A DNA stretch of 64,000 nucleotides from Cyanobium sp. AMD-g (GTDB lineage Bacteria > Cyanobacteriota > Cyanobacteriia > PCC-6307 > Cyanobiaceae). The stretch is from the NCBI RefSeq assembly GCF_024346395.1, contig NZ_JAGQCW010000001.1:558001-622000 (forward strand). Reading direction: 5' to 3'. The translations under genes were made by a program, and so were the position numbers. The notes beneath the pieces are model-generated. The model did no database searches. It saw nothing but the letters and a program-made list of their open reading frames with translations, and was not told where the DNA came from. Shown one piece after another: positions 45,385 to 53,873 of the stretch (position 1 is its first letter; every line of letters starts with the position of its first letter).

Positions 45385-46596
45385 ATGTTGCTCTACGGGC
45401 TGAACTATGCCCCGGAAACTGTAGGAATCGGCAAGTTCAGTGGGGATATGGCCACCTGGCTGGCGGCGCGGGGCCACCAGGTGCGGGTGATCACGGCGCC
45501 GCCCTACTTCCCGCAGTGGCGGGCCCAGGGCAACCGCTACCGGCGCGCCCACAGCGAGGGCGTGCGGGTGTGGCGCTGCCCGTTGTGGGTGCCGATCCAG
45601 CCCACGGGGCCGACCCGGTTGCTGCACCTGGCCAGCTTCGCGGTGAGCAGCCTGCCGGTGCTGCTGGCCCATCGGCGCTGGCGGCCGGATGTGGTCCTGA
45701 CGGTGGCGCCGGCGTTCTTCTGCGCGCCGGGGGCGCTGCTGCTGGGGTGGCTGTGCGGCGGGCGCACCCGCACCTGGCTGCACATCCAGGATTTCGAGCT
45801 GGATGCGGCCTTCGAGCTGGGGATGCTGAAGGGGACGCTGCTGCGCCGCCTGGCGGAGGCCTGGGAGCGCGGCACCCTGGCGGGCTTTGATCGGGTCAGC
45901 ACGATCAGCGGGGCGATGCGGCGTCGGGTGGTGGCGAAGGGGGTGGCCGACCACCGGGCCGTGCTGCTGCCGAACTGGGTGGACCTCGAGGCCATCCAAC
46001 CCCAGGGCGAGGAGCGGCGCGCCGCCAACCCCTACCGCCGGGAGCTGGGGATCGGCGCCGAAGCGATGGTGCTGCTGTATTCGGGCTCGATGAACCGCAA
46101 GCAGGGGCTCGACATCCTGGTGGAGGTGATCCAGCAGCTGGCCGATCTGCCCCATATGGTCTGGCTGCTGGCCGGCGAGGGGCCCAACAAGGCGGAACTG
46201 GCGGCGGCGATGGCGGGCCTGCCCCAGGTGCGCTTTCTGGGGTTGCAGCCGCTGGAGCGGCTGAACGACTGGCTCAACCTGGCGGATGTGCACCTGCTGC
46301 CGCAGCGGGCGGCGGCGGCCGATCTGGTGCTGCCCTCGAAGCTGCTGGGGATCCTGGCCAGTGGCCGGCCGGTGGTGGCCAGCTCGGGGGCGGGCACGGA
46401 GCTGGGGCAGATGGCCGAGCAGGCCGGGCTGCGGGTGGAGCCCGGCGATGGGGCCGGCTTCGCGGCGGCGATCCGCCGACTGGTGGGGGATCAGCCGCTG
46501 CGGCAGCAACGGGGCCGGGCCGCGCGGCAGCTGGTGGAGCAGCGCTTCGGGCAGGAGGCGGTGCTACAGCAGCTGGAGCGGGAACTGCATCGGTGA
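45385..46596 (+). CDS. WcaI-like glycosyltransferase (GT4 family)
   Basis: A 403-residue protein from ATG 45385, with GGGGAAGGGG upstream. [20 protein letters not shown] is the typical WcaI N terminus; the C-terminal GT-B half has [20 protein letters not shown] and [20 protein letters not shown]. It should add a sugar (fucose in the colanic-acid WcaI case, unknown here) to the lipid-linked repeat unit. Its stop overlaps the Nudix gene start (GTGA). Confidence 0.88.
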   Translation: MLLYGLNYAPETVGIGKFSGDMATWLAARGHQVRVITAPPYFPQWRAQGNRYRRAHSEGVRVWRCPLWVPIQPTGPTRLLHLASFAVSSLPVLLAHRRWRPDVVLTVAPAFFCAPGALLLGWLCGGRTRTWLHIQDFELDAAFELGMLKGTLLRRLAEAWERGTLAGFDRVSTISGAMRRRVVAKGVADHRAVLLPNWVDLEAIQPQGEERRAANPYRRELGIGAEAMVLLYSGSMNRKQGLDILVEVIQQLADLPHMVWLLAGEGPNKAELAAAMAGLPQVRFLGLQPLERLNDWLNLADVHLLPQRAAAADLVLPSKLLGILASGRPVVASSGAGTELGQMAEQAGLRVEPGDGAGFAAAIRRLVGDQPLRQQRGRAARQLVEQRFGQEAVLQQLERELHR

Positions 46597-47060
46597 GGTG
46601 GCTGAAACGGCTGATCACCCGTCTGCGCCTCTACTGGCTGGCAGCGCGGCTTTATGAAACCTGGCAACTGGTGGCCAAGCCCCACAACCACGGCGCCCTG
46701 GTGGCGATCTGGCACCAGGGGCGGCTGCTGCTGGTGCAGGCCAGCTACCGCCACGGCCTGGGGCTGCCGGGAGGGGGGCTGGAGCGAGGCGAAACGGCGC
46801 AGCAGGCGGCGGTGCGGGAGCTGGGCGAAGAGCTGGGGCTAAGGGTGACGCCAGACGCGCTGTTGGATCCCTGGCAGATCACCGAAATCTCGGCGCGGGG
46901 CAAGAACAGCGTGACGATCTTCACGCTGCGGGCGGCGCGGGAGCCGGCGATCCGCCTCGACGGCCTGGAGCTCGTGGCCAGCCAGTGGCTGACGCGGGAG
47001 GAGGCGCTGACGCGACCCCTCGTCAGCCATGTGCGGGAGTATCTGATTCAGACCGGCTGA
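46593..47060 (+). CDS. Nudix hydrolase
   Basis: A 155-residue protein from GTG 46593, overlapping the previous stop. The Nudix box is complete: [20 protein letters not shown] then ELGL (about 60-83), with all Glu ligands. The N-terminal 30 residues are basic and amphipathic. It hydrolyses a nucleoside diphosphate linked to another group; in colanic-acid loci a Nudix enzyme acts on GDP-mannose, so a sugar nucleotide is a reasonable guess. Confidence 0.88.
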   Translation: MRWLKRLITRLRLYWLAARLYETWQLVAKPHNHGALVAIWHQGRLLLVQASYRHGLGLPGGGLERGETAQQAAVRELGEELGLRVTPDALLDPWQITEISARGKNSVTIFTLRAAREPAIRLDGLELVASQWLTREEALTRPLVSHVREYLIQTG

Positions 47061-47077
47061 GCACATCCCGTGCCACC

Positions 47078-47563
47078 TCACGCTCCCAGCGGCAGGTAGA
47101 GGCTGTTTGGGGTGTCGACGTAGGGCCGAAATCCGTAGCGCAGGTAGAAAATCTTGGCGTTGTCGCCCAGGGCGTCGACGATCAGGGCGTAGCCACCGAC
47201 CGAACGGCGGGCTTGCAAGCAACGCTCGACGGCAAGGCCGACGAGAAGAGCACCGATGCCTTCTCCATGCCAACGCAGGTCACGAGCGAGGCGACCCATC
47301 CGAAAGCAAGGGATGGGATAGGGAGGGAGGGGACGGGCATCAGCGGGCTGGAGGTTGGAGAGGCCGACCTGTGCTGGAGCCAGGGAGTAGTAACCGGCGA
47401 TCGTGCTGGGTTGGGCGGCCGGCACCAGCACCCAGGTCTGGCTGATGCCTCGGCGCATGTTCTGGTGGGCGTTTCGCTGCAAAAAGGTATCCAACATCGG
47501 TTCACCGCAGGCAAAGGCTGAGCGGTTGTGACGTTTGGGATCGAGCAGCTGCTCGTCAAACAC
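47078..47563 (-). CDS. GNAT acetyltransferase toxin, TacT/AtaT type
   Basis: A 161-residue protein from GTG 47563. FACGEPMLDTFLQRNAHQN near the N terminus, IAGYYSLAPAQVGL, the acetyl-CoA loop region RDLRWHGEGIGALLVGLAVE and IFYLRYGFRPYVDTP near the C terminus are characteristic of TacT/AtaT toxins, which acetylate aminoacyl-tRNA. The preceding gene is a DUF1778 antitoxin with an eight-base overlap. The complex should repress its own promoter. Confidence 0.87.
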   Translation of the reverse strand: MFDEQLLDPKRHNRSAFACGEPMLDTFLQRNAHQNMRRGISQTWVLVPAAQPSTIAGYYSLAPAQVGLSNLQPADARPLPPYPIPCFRMGRLARDLRWHGEGIGALLVGLAVERCLQARRSVGGYALIVDALGDNAKIFYLRYGFRPYVDTPNSLYLPLGA

Positions 47564-47828
47564 GCTGGACGCGCGCTCCGACCTGGGTCAAGGCATGGGA
47601 CATGGCCTCGTTGGGGCGGAACGGCTCGGCGAGCGCCGCGTGGAACGCTTCGTAGTCGCGACTGGAGAGGGACAGAGCCCGATTGAGCTGGATCGCCTCA
47701 GCGGCGCGCTGTTTGGCGGCACAACGAACGAATGCAGCTACCGAGATGCCTTCAATGGCGGCTGCCTGCTGAAGGAGCTGCTTGTCGGTGCTGGAAAGCT
47801 TGAGATCGAGGCGATCGGTGGTGGTCAT
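47556..47828 (-). CDS. DUF1778 antitoxin, TacA type
   Basis: A 90-residue protein from ATG 47828. DRLDLKLSSTDKQLLQQAAA and ISVAAFVRCAAKQRAAEA form the ribbon-helix-helix fold of DUF1778 antitoxins; the C-terminal part (SSRDYEAFHAALAEPFRPNE) is the segment that covers the toxin. First gene of the pair. Confidence 0.88.
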   Translation of the reverse strand: MTTTDRLDLKLSSTDKQLLQQAAAIEGISVAAFVRCAAKQRAAEAIQLNRALSLSSRDYEAFHAALAEPFRPNEAMSHALTQVGARVQRV

Positions 47829-47892
47829 CACAGCCAGCACGACTCGCTCAATGGTACGGCAGAAAGCAGTACCTCATGGGGCCAGAGGCCGT

Positions 47893-48621
47893 TCACATCC
47901 GGCCCTGCAGGCCATAGAGAACGGTGGCGGCGCTTTCCCGCAGGGCCAGGCGGTTGCTCTGGAGAGGCGGCAGGACGGGGACGGCGGGGATGGGGGTGAC
48001 GGGAAGCTGCTGGCGCTGGAAGGCGCGGCTGGCGCGGGGCAGCTGCCAGGGGTCGGTGATCAGCAGGATCGCTGGCAGCTCGGCGGCGTTGTGGTGCGCA
48101 CGGATCCAGGTGCTGGTGAGGCCGGCGTTCTCCCAGGTGGTGCGGGCGCAGCTGTCGCCGGCGATGCGCTGGGGCGGGACCCCCAGATCAAGTAGCCGCT
48201 GGGCGGTGGCCGGCCCATCTCCAGACACGTAGATCGCCTGGATGCGGCCCTGCTGCAGCAGGCGGGCGGCCAGCGCGGTGGAGGCCGCCGCGATCTCGGG
48301 GCTGCGGCCCACGAGCACGGCCAGGGCCGGGCCGGGGACTGGGGGCGGCGGCTGGGGCAGCTGGCTGCTGAGCCAGGCGGTGAGCGCTGCGGTGGTGAGG
48401 GGGCTGTAGACGAATGACACCAACGCCACGACCAGGCCACTGAGCAGGGCGGTGACGGGCCAGCGCAGGCCGGCGGCGGCGCAAAGCGCCAGGGCCAGCG
48501 CCGCGATCAGGGGCAACAACAGGACGGGGGTGGTGACCAGGTGGAGCAAGCTGTCCCGCAGGGAGAACCAGGCCATCGGCGCCGCTGGGCAACTGGTCCA
48601 GTCGACGCTGGGCGGGAGCAT
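47893..48621 (-). CDS. YdcF/SanA-family (DUF218) membrane protein
   Basis: A 242-residue protein from ATG 48621 (ATG 48576 is an alternative). Two N-terminal membrane helices (about 25-75) are followed by a DUF218 domain: LAVLVGRSPEIAAASTALAA, IQAIYVSGDGPATAQ, DSCARTTWENAGLTSTWI and ILLITDPWQLPRASRAF. The DUF218 signature of acidic and Ser/Arg residues is kept. Members act in envelope polysaccharide handling (ElyC, SanA), mechanism unclear. Confidence 0.83.
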   Translation of the reverse strand: MLPPSVDWTSCPAAPMAWFSLRDSLLHLVTTPVLLLPLIAALALALCAAAGLRWPVTALLSGLVVALVSFVYSPLTTAALTAWLSSQLPQPPPPVPGPALAVLVGRSPEIAAASTALAARLLQQGRIQAIYVSGDGPATAQRLLDLGVPPQRIAGDSCARTTWENAGLTSTWIRAHHNAAELPAILLITDPWQLPRASRAFQRQQLPVTPIPAVPVLPPLQSNRLALRESAATVLYGLQGRM

Positions 48622-48643
48622 TGGGGGGAGGAGGCTGGGGAAC

Positions 48644-49495
48644 TCAGCCTTGCAAACGCTGGGGCTGCTGCAGCTCCCGGTAGCGGCAGGCGATCTGGAC
48701 GAAATAGGCGGATTTGAGCACGGCGAAGGCAAAGCCGACGGAGCCATCCCGCCAGCCGCCCATCAGAAAAAAGCTGCCGAAGAAGAACACCAGCCCTCCC
48801 CAGGGCGTGGTAACCAGGCGGTACTTGAGCCGCTGGTTGCGGCTCCAGGTGCGCACGGCCTCAGGGTCGCGCCGGGAGGCGCGCAGGCGGTGGGCTTCCC
48901 AGGCGGCGTATTCGTTGTGCTTGCGCATGTAGGAATCGATGCCGCGCAGGTCGCGGTGGTCGATCTGGTGGCGAATGAAGCCGATGGAACCGCTGACGAT
49001 CGGATGTTCATGCACCTCCATGTCGCACTGAGACCAGGCGTCCTCCTCGATGCGTTCGTACTCCACCTCTCCCACACGGAAGAGCGCCAACTTGTGCAGG
49101 GGGTAGCCACCGCGCAGGCGGCGGCCCAGGAAGTAGTTGGTGTAGGTGAGCCGGTAGCCCTGGTGGGGGCTGTGGGGGAGAGCTTCCGCAATCTCCCGCT
49201 TCACCGCCGGCAAAAGGATTTCATCGGCATCGAGAAACAGCACCCAGGCGGTTGGCGGGCTGTGATGGCGCAGGAACCAGTTGCGCTTCTTGGGGAAACG
49301 GCCGTCCCAGTCGAAATGGACGACCTCCGCACCATGGCTGCGGGCCACGGCAACCGTGGCGTCAGTGCTGGCCGAATCGATCACCACCACCTGGCGGGCG
49401 AAGTCGGTGCCGATGGCCTGCAGGCATGTGGCGAGGTTGCTTTCCTCGTTTCGCACGGGGATGGCGACGGTGAGGTCCAGGGGGCGATCAGGCAC
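48644..49495 (-). CDS. Family 2 glycosyltransferase
   Basis: A 283-residue protein from GTG 49495; GTG 49537 would overlap the upstream gene by 50 bases and is less likely. LDLTVAIPVRNEESNLATCL is the GT2 start, VVVIDSASTDATVAVARSHG the nucleotide-binding strand, and WVLFLDADEILLP the DxD motif. YTNYFLGRRLRGGYPLHKLA resembles WaaE-like transferases. A C-terminal hydrophobic segment (about 235-262, GGLVFFFGSFFLMGG) could bind the membrane. Confidence 0.9.
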   Translation of the reverse strand: MPDRPLDLTVAIPVRNEESNLATCLQAIGTDFARQVVVIDSASTDATVAVARSHGAEVVHFDWDGRFPKKRNWFLRHHSPPTAWVLFLDADEILLPAVKREIAEALPHSPHQGYRLTYTNYFLGRRLRGGYPLHKLALFRVGEVEYERIEEDAWSQCDMEVHEHPIVSGSIGFIRHQIDHRDLRGIDSYMRKHNEYAAWEAHRLRASRRDPEAVRTWSRNQRLKYRLVTTPWGGLVFFFGSFFLMGGWRDGSVGFAFAVLKSAYFVQIACRYRELQQPQRLQG

Positions 49496-50045
49496 GGGGG
49501 ACGTCAGCAAGGAACCGAGCCGGATTGCCAGCCACAAGAGTGGCGGGCGGAACCTGTCGAGTCACCACACTGCAGGCACCCACGATCGCCCCCTCACCCA
49601 CTGTCACACCCGGCAGCAAAAAGGCACGGGCCCCAATGAACGCATCCCTTCGGATGCTGATCGGCGCCGTCTGCAGCGGTCTGTCGAAAAGCTTGAAGTC
49701 GTGCGTGCCTGTGCAGAGATAAGCCTCCTGAGCCACACAGGCTCCGGTGTGAATCTCGACCTTGCCAAGGCAATAGGCGTGAGCCCGATCCCCCAGACAG
49801 GCCTTGTGGTGAAGCGTGAGATTCCATGGATGCTCAATCCGAGCCCGCTGATGAACAAAGGGCTCCCCATGGATGGTGGTGCCAAAGCACTGCAGGATGA
49901 GGAGGCGCCAGGGATTGAACGGCTTGGGGGTCCAGGTGCAGAGCAACAGCCAGGTGTACTCCCAGAGCAGGATGCGCAGGCGGTAACGGAAGCTCCAGGG
50001 ACTGGCGTAGCGACTGGCCTGGCTGTGGGTCTGTAGATCGGCCAT
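49488..50045 (-). CDS. WcaF-like acetyltransferase (hexapeptide repeat)
   Basis: A 185-residue left-handed beta-helix acetyltransferase. FRYRLRILLWEYTWLLLCTW and PKPFNPWRLLILQCFGTTIH are the N-terminal signature of WcaF; hexapeptide repeats run from about 60 to 165 with TGTHDFKLFDRPL and DAFIGARAFLLPGVTVGEGA carrying active-site-type residues, ending VAGNPARFL. It probably O-acetylates a sugar of the repeat unit. Three bases downstream of the next GT gene. Confidence 0.9.
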   Translation of the reverse strand: MADLQTHSQASRYASPWSFRYRLRILLWEYTWLLLCTWTPKPFNPWRLLILQCFGTTIHGEPFVHQRARIEHPWNLTLHHKACLGDRAHAYCLGKVEIHTGACVAQEAYLCTGTHDFKLFDRPLQTAPISIRRDAFIGARAFLLPGVTVGEGAIVGACSVVTRQVPPATLVAGNPARFLADVPRA

Positions 50046-50048
50046 CGG

Positions 50049-51194
50049 TCAAAGATGAGGGTGCTGCTCGATCAGCTCTTCAAAGCAGCGCAAAAACTGA
50101 GCGGCGATGGTGGTGGGATGGTGGCTCTGGCGTATGTCGAGGGTTGCTTTGCTCAGAACCGAGCGCTGGAGGGGATTGGCGGCCAGTTCCAGAAACTGAT
50201 TGGTCAGCAACGTCACTGCATCGGTGGCGCGATGGTTGAACACCCTGCCATTAACGCCGGGATGGATGAAGTCGCGGAAGCAAGCGAGATCGCTCACGAT
50301 CGGCACCACGCCGCAGGCCATCGCCTCCAGAGGAGCGATGGGCATCGCTTCACCCTGCTCGGCCAGCGACGGATAGACAAAAATGGAAGCCTGCTGAAAG
50401 TGGCACTGCAGCTGCTGTACGTCGTAAATAGGCCCGAGCCACTCAATCGGCAGCCCGGCTGACTTTCGCCGGACCAGAAGGCCCTCCAGCCAGGCCAGCC
50501 CGCCGCCGCCGGCTGCCGTATCGGCCGGCCCCACCAGCCGCAGCGTCCAACCGCTGAGGCCCCATCCGCAGGCCTGGGCAAAGGCCTCGATCAGAAGCGC
50601 GATCCCCTTTTCCGGATGCAGGCGTCCGCAGTAGAGGATCACGGGCTCGCGCTCGGGCTTGAGCAGCGGCGGCGGCAGGTAGGGCAAGGGGTTCGGGATG
50701 GTGCGTACACGGTTCGCCAGGCGCGGTGCCTCCCGAAGAATGGCCTGCTGCACAGCGCTGCTGGGGGCACGCAGACAGGCGCAGCGGCCGTAAAAGCGCA
50801 TCTGCCCCTTGGGCATCCGCTCCACACTCACCATGATTCGCCCGAATTGGCGTTGACGCAGTCCAGTCAGGATCGGCATCCAAAAGGTGTTGGTGATCAG
50901 GATGTCGGCAGGGGGAAGAACCTGAAGAGCGCGAAACGAATAGAACAGATCCAGCAGCTTCAGGTGGAGGCCATTGGCGGGGGTGTCGTAGCCCCGCACG
51001 CGCAAGTGCCGCACCCCTTCGATCTCTTCCTCCAGGGGCAGACCGGCAAAACGCCGCGACACGTGGCACACGCGGTGCCCCTGCCGGCTGAACTGCTTGC
51101 CGAGCTCAAACCACAGCTTCTCCACGGCCCCACCAAGCAAGGGTGGCACGGGCAGAAAGGCACCCTGAAGAATCGTGATTCGCATCGGCATCAT
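50049..51194 (-). CDS. Family 4 glycosyltransferase, tandem copy A
   Basis: A 381-residue GT-B enzyme. MRITILQGAFLPVPPLLGGA is the nucleotide-fold start; the C-terminal half has VILYCGRLHPEKGIALLIEA, GADTAAG-type loop GPADTAAGGGGLAWLEGLL and the donor-binding stretch FVYPSLAEQGEAMPIAPLEA. It is clearly a duplicate of the gene at 51316-52458; long blocks are identical. In the family motif the catalytic-region sequence here is EQGEAMPIAPLE, whereas copy B keeps the more usual EQGETFGLAPLE. Confidence 0.9.
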   Translation of the reverse strand: MMPMRITILQGAFLPVPPLLGGAVEKLWFELGKQFSRQGHRVCHVSRRFAGLPLEEEIEGVRHLRVRGYDTPANGLHLKLLDLFYSFRALQVLPPADILITNTFWMPILTGLRQRQFGRIMVSVERMPKGQMRFYGRCACLRAPSSAVQQAILREAPRLANRVRTIPNPLPYLPPPLLKPEREPVILYCGRLHPEKGIALLIEAFAQACGWGLSGWTLRLVGPADTAAGGGGLAWLEGLLVRRKSAGLPIEWLGPIYDVQQLQCHFQQASIFVYPSLAEQGEAMPIAPLEAMACGVVPIVSDLACFRDFIHPGVNGRVFNHRATDAVTLLTNQFLELAANPLQRSVLSKATLDIRQSHHPTTIAAQFLRCFEELIEQHPHL

Positions 51195-51315
51195 GAATCA
51201 AGACATCGCAGTACTGGTGGCAACGGCGAGGCAAAGCTCAGACGATTCAGTGACACAACAGACTGGGCTTGCAGGGGCTGAATGATGGGAGAGATCAGGC
51301 ATGGCGCCTTGACGA

Positions 51316-52458
51316 TCAGCCAATCTGGTTCTGCTGGATCATCCCCTCGAAGCAACGCAGAAACTCACTGGCAATAGCGGCAGGATCGTGGCTCTGGCCA
51401 ACGCCGAGAGCCGCCTGGCTCATGGCCGCCCGTTGATCGTGATCGGTGGCCAGATCGATGATCTGGTTGGCCAGCAGCGACGCTGCGTCATCACAGCGAT
51501 GATCAAACACCATGCCGTTCACCCCGGGGGTGATGAAGTCCCGGAAGCAGGCCAAACCGCTCACGATCGGCACCGCACCACAGGCCATGGCCTCCAGCGG
51601 CGCCAGCCCGAAGGTTTCCCCCTGCTCCGCCAGCGATGGGTACACGAAGATCGCCGACTGCTGGTACTGGCAAAGCAGCTCCTGATCGTTGTAGATCGGA
51701 CCCAACCACTCGATCGGCAGTTCTGCGGCCTGGGGGGCGGACAGCAAACCCTGCAGCCACGCCTGGCCACCGCCACCGGCGGCCGTATCGGCGGGGCCCA
51801 CCAGGCGCAGCGTCCAGCCGCTCAGCCCACGGCCGCAGGCCTGGACGAAGGCTCGAATCAACAGCTCGATGCCCTTCTCGGGGTGAAGACGACCGCAGTA
51901 AAGGATCACGGCCTCGCGCCTCTGGCTTTCCTCTAGCGGAGGCAAAAAGGGAAGGGGATTGGGGATGGTGCGGATCCGATCCGCCAGACGAGGCGCTTCT
52001 AGGGCGATGGCCTGCTGCACGGCACCGCTGTTGGCGCGCAGGCAGCACGAACGGCCATAGAAGCGCATCTGCCCTTTGGGCATCCGACCGACATCCACCA
52101 TGATCTTTCCCAACTGGCGCTGGCTGCGGCACGCCAGGATTGGCATCCAGAAGGTGTTGGTGACCAGGATATCGGCTGGAGGAAGGGCGTTGAGGGCGCG
52201 CAGGGAATAGAAGAGATCGAGAAGCTTGAGATAGACAAGATTGGCGGGGGTGTCGTATCCCTGCACGCGCACATGCCGGACGCCTTCAATCTCCTCTTGA
52301 TTTGGCAATCCCGGAAAACGGCGAGACACGTGGCATACCCTGTGGCCCTGCCGGCTGAACTGCTTGCCAAGCTCAAACCACCGCTTCTCCACAGCCCCCC
52401 CACGCCGTGGCGGAACGGGCAGAAAGGCACCCTGGAGAATCGTGATGCGCAGCGGCAT
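51316..52458 (-). CDS. Family 4 glycosyltransferase, tandem copy B
   Basis: A 380-residue GT-B enzyme from ATG 52458, the position matching the start of copy A. MPLRITILQGAFLPVPPRRG, HRVCHVSRRFPGLPNQEEIE, VILYCGRLHPEKGIELLIRA and AEQGETFGLAPLEAMACG mirror copy A almost throughout. The E-x7-E motif (ETFGLAPLE) expected in GT4 enzymes is intact. Both probably add similar sugars, with different specificity possible after duplication. The 121-base gap between the copies has no gene. Confidence 0.9.
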   Translation of the reverse strand: MPLRITILQGAFLPVPPRRGGAVEKRWFELGKQFSRQGHRVCHVSRRFPGLPNQEEIEGVRHVRVQGYDTPANLVYLKLLDLFYSLRALNALPPADILVTNTFWMPILACRSQRQLGKIMVDVGRMPKGQMRFYGRSCCLRANSGAVQQAIALEAPRLADRIRTIPNPLPFLPPLEESQRREAVILYCGRLHPEKGIELLIRAFVQACGRGLSGWTLRLVGPADTAAGGGGQAWLQGLLSAPQAAELPIEWLGPIYNDQELLCQYQQSAIFVYPSLAEQGETFGLAPLEAMACGAVPIVSGLACFRDFITPGVNGMVFDHRCDDAASLLANQIIDLATDHDQRAAMSQAALGVGQSHDPAAIASEFLRCFEGMIQQNQIG

Positions 52459-52709
52459 CAATGAAGAATCATGGCCATAATGTTCAGTTCGCTGGGGCAA
52501 GGCCTACCGATTCAAATATATGCACGGGTGAGCAGGATTGATTGATTCCCAGCAGTTCCTCTTCACGCCAGGAATCTTCCAAAAGAATCTTACAGCTTGG
52601 TCGCGCCAGGGTTTCAACCTGACGGTTACAGGCGATAAAGTCTTAAGATGTCCTATATTGAAAACTAAAAGGGCGCTGCCCAGACAGAAGGGATGCCTGC
52701 TGGATGGTA

Positions 52710-53873
52710 TCAGGGATTCCGGCCTGCTGTGGGCAACAGCACTGGCAAAAGCTGCCTTGCCACAGAAGCGAAATCAAACTGTTCACGGAACAACCGCTCA
52801 GCCCTGAGGCCCATCTGAGCCCGATCTTGGGTGGGCAGTGCCAACCACTGCCGCAGAGCTTCGGTGGTGCCGGCCACCGTGTCGTCATGCACCAGCCCGG
52901 CACCGGCGGCGGCCACCTCTGCAGAGATGTTCACAGGTTCGGCAATGGCCACGGGCAGGCCGCAGGCCAGGGCCTCGGCCACCACGATGCCGAAGTTCTC
53001 CTGGTGGGATGGGAGGCAAAAGAGTTCGGCGGCGCGGAAGGCGCCCCACTTGAGATCACCGCTGAGCATGCCGGGCCAGATGATGCGATGGGCCACTCCC
53101 AGCTCAGCGGCGCGGGTCTGCAGGGCGGCCTGCCAGCCCACCTGATCGGGGCCGGCGATCACCAGGTGCAGCTGCGGATCGCTGGTGGCCACGGCGGCAA
53201 AGGCCTCAATCAGCAGATCCACTCCCTTTTTGGGGTGGATGCGGCTGAGGAAGAGCCACAGGCGCTTGCCCTGCAGGTGGGGATAGGTCGCGAGGAAGAG
53301 CTGCCGCTGGGTTTGCGCGTCACCGGCAGGGGGGCTGGTGCCGTAGCCCACCACGCGTTCCTTGGCCCGATAGAGCCAGAACGACTGACGGGCCAGCCGC
53401 CGCTCCTGCTCGGTGGTGAACAGAACGGCACGGGCATCACGCAGCACCCGGTAGTCGGCCCAGGGCCAGTAGGTCCACTTCTTGAGGTGCTTGAGGGGAT
53501 AGGTGCGCTTGAACCAGGGATCGAGCATCCCGTGGGTGTACACGAAATAGGGAATACCCGTGCCGCGCAGGGCGCGCCAGGTGGCATAGGCGTGGTACTG
53601 CCAGGTGCCCTCAATGATCACCACATCGTGTTGCTGGGCCAGATCGAGGATGCGGGCAGGCAGGCCCCGGCGGTAGCCATAGCCGCTGGCCACCGGGCCC
53701 AGGCCAATGGCTGTGAAGGGCTGGTGTTGGAGCCAGGGGGCCTCAGGAGGGTCAAGGCTGGCCACGGTGGAGACCACGCCCAGGGCCGCCAGGTGGGGGG
53801 TGATCTGGCGGACGCCCTCGGCGATGCCTCCGCCGGTGGGATTGAGTGAGCGGCTCAGGCGCAGCAGCTTCAC
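52710..53873 (-). CDS. Family 4 glycosyltransferase
   Basis: A 387-residue GT-B protein. It starts KLLRLSRSLNPTGGGIAEGV; the middle has YFVYTHGMLDPWFKRTYPLK; the donor half has LWLFLSRIHPKKGVDLLIEA and LFCLPSHQENFGIVVAEALA with the E-x7-E motif. The type is common in capsule clusters. The ATG overlaps the stop of the polymerase gene by four bases, so it is translated coupled to it. Confidence 0.91.
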   Translation of the reverse strand: MKLLRLSRSLNPTGGGIAEGVRQITPHLAALGVVSTVASLDPPEAPWLQHQPFTAIGLGPVASGYGYRRGLPARILDLAQQHDVVIIEGTWQYHAYATWRALRGTGIPYFVYTHGMLDPWFKRTYPLKHLKKWTYWPWADYRVLRDARAVLFTTEQERRLARQSFWLYRAKERVVGYGTSPPAGDAQTQRQLFLATYPHLQGKRLWLFLSRIHPKKGVDLLIEAFAAVATSDPQLHLVIAGPDQVGWQAALQTRAAELGVAHRIIWPGMLSGDLKWGAFRAAELFCLPSHQENFGIVVAEALACGLPVAIAEPVNISAEVAAAGAGLVHDDTVAGTTEALRQWLALPTQDRAQMGLRAERLFREQFDFASVARQLLPVLLPTAGRNP

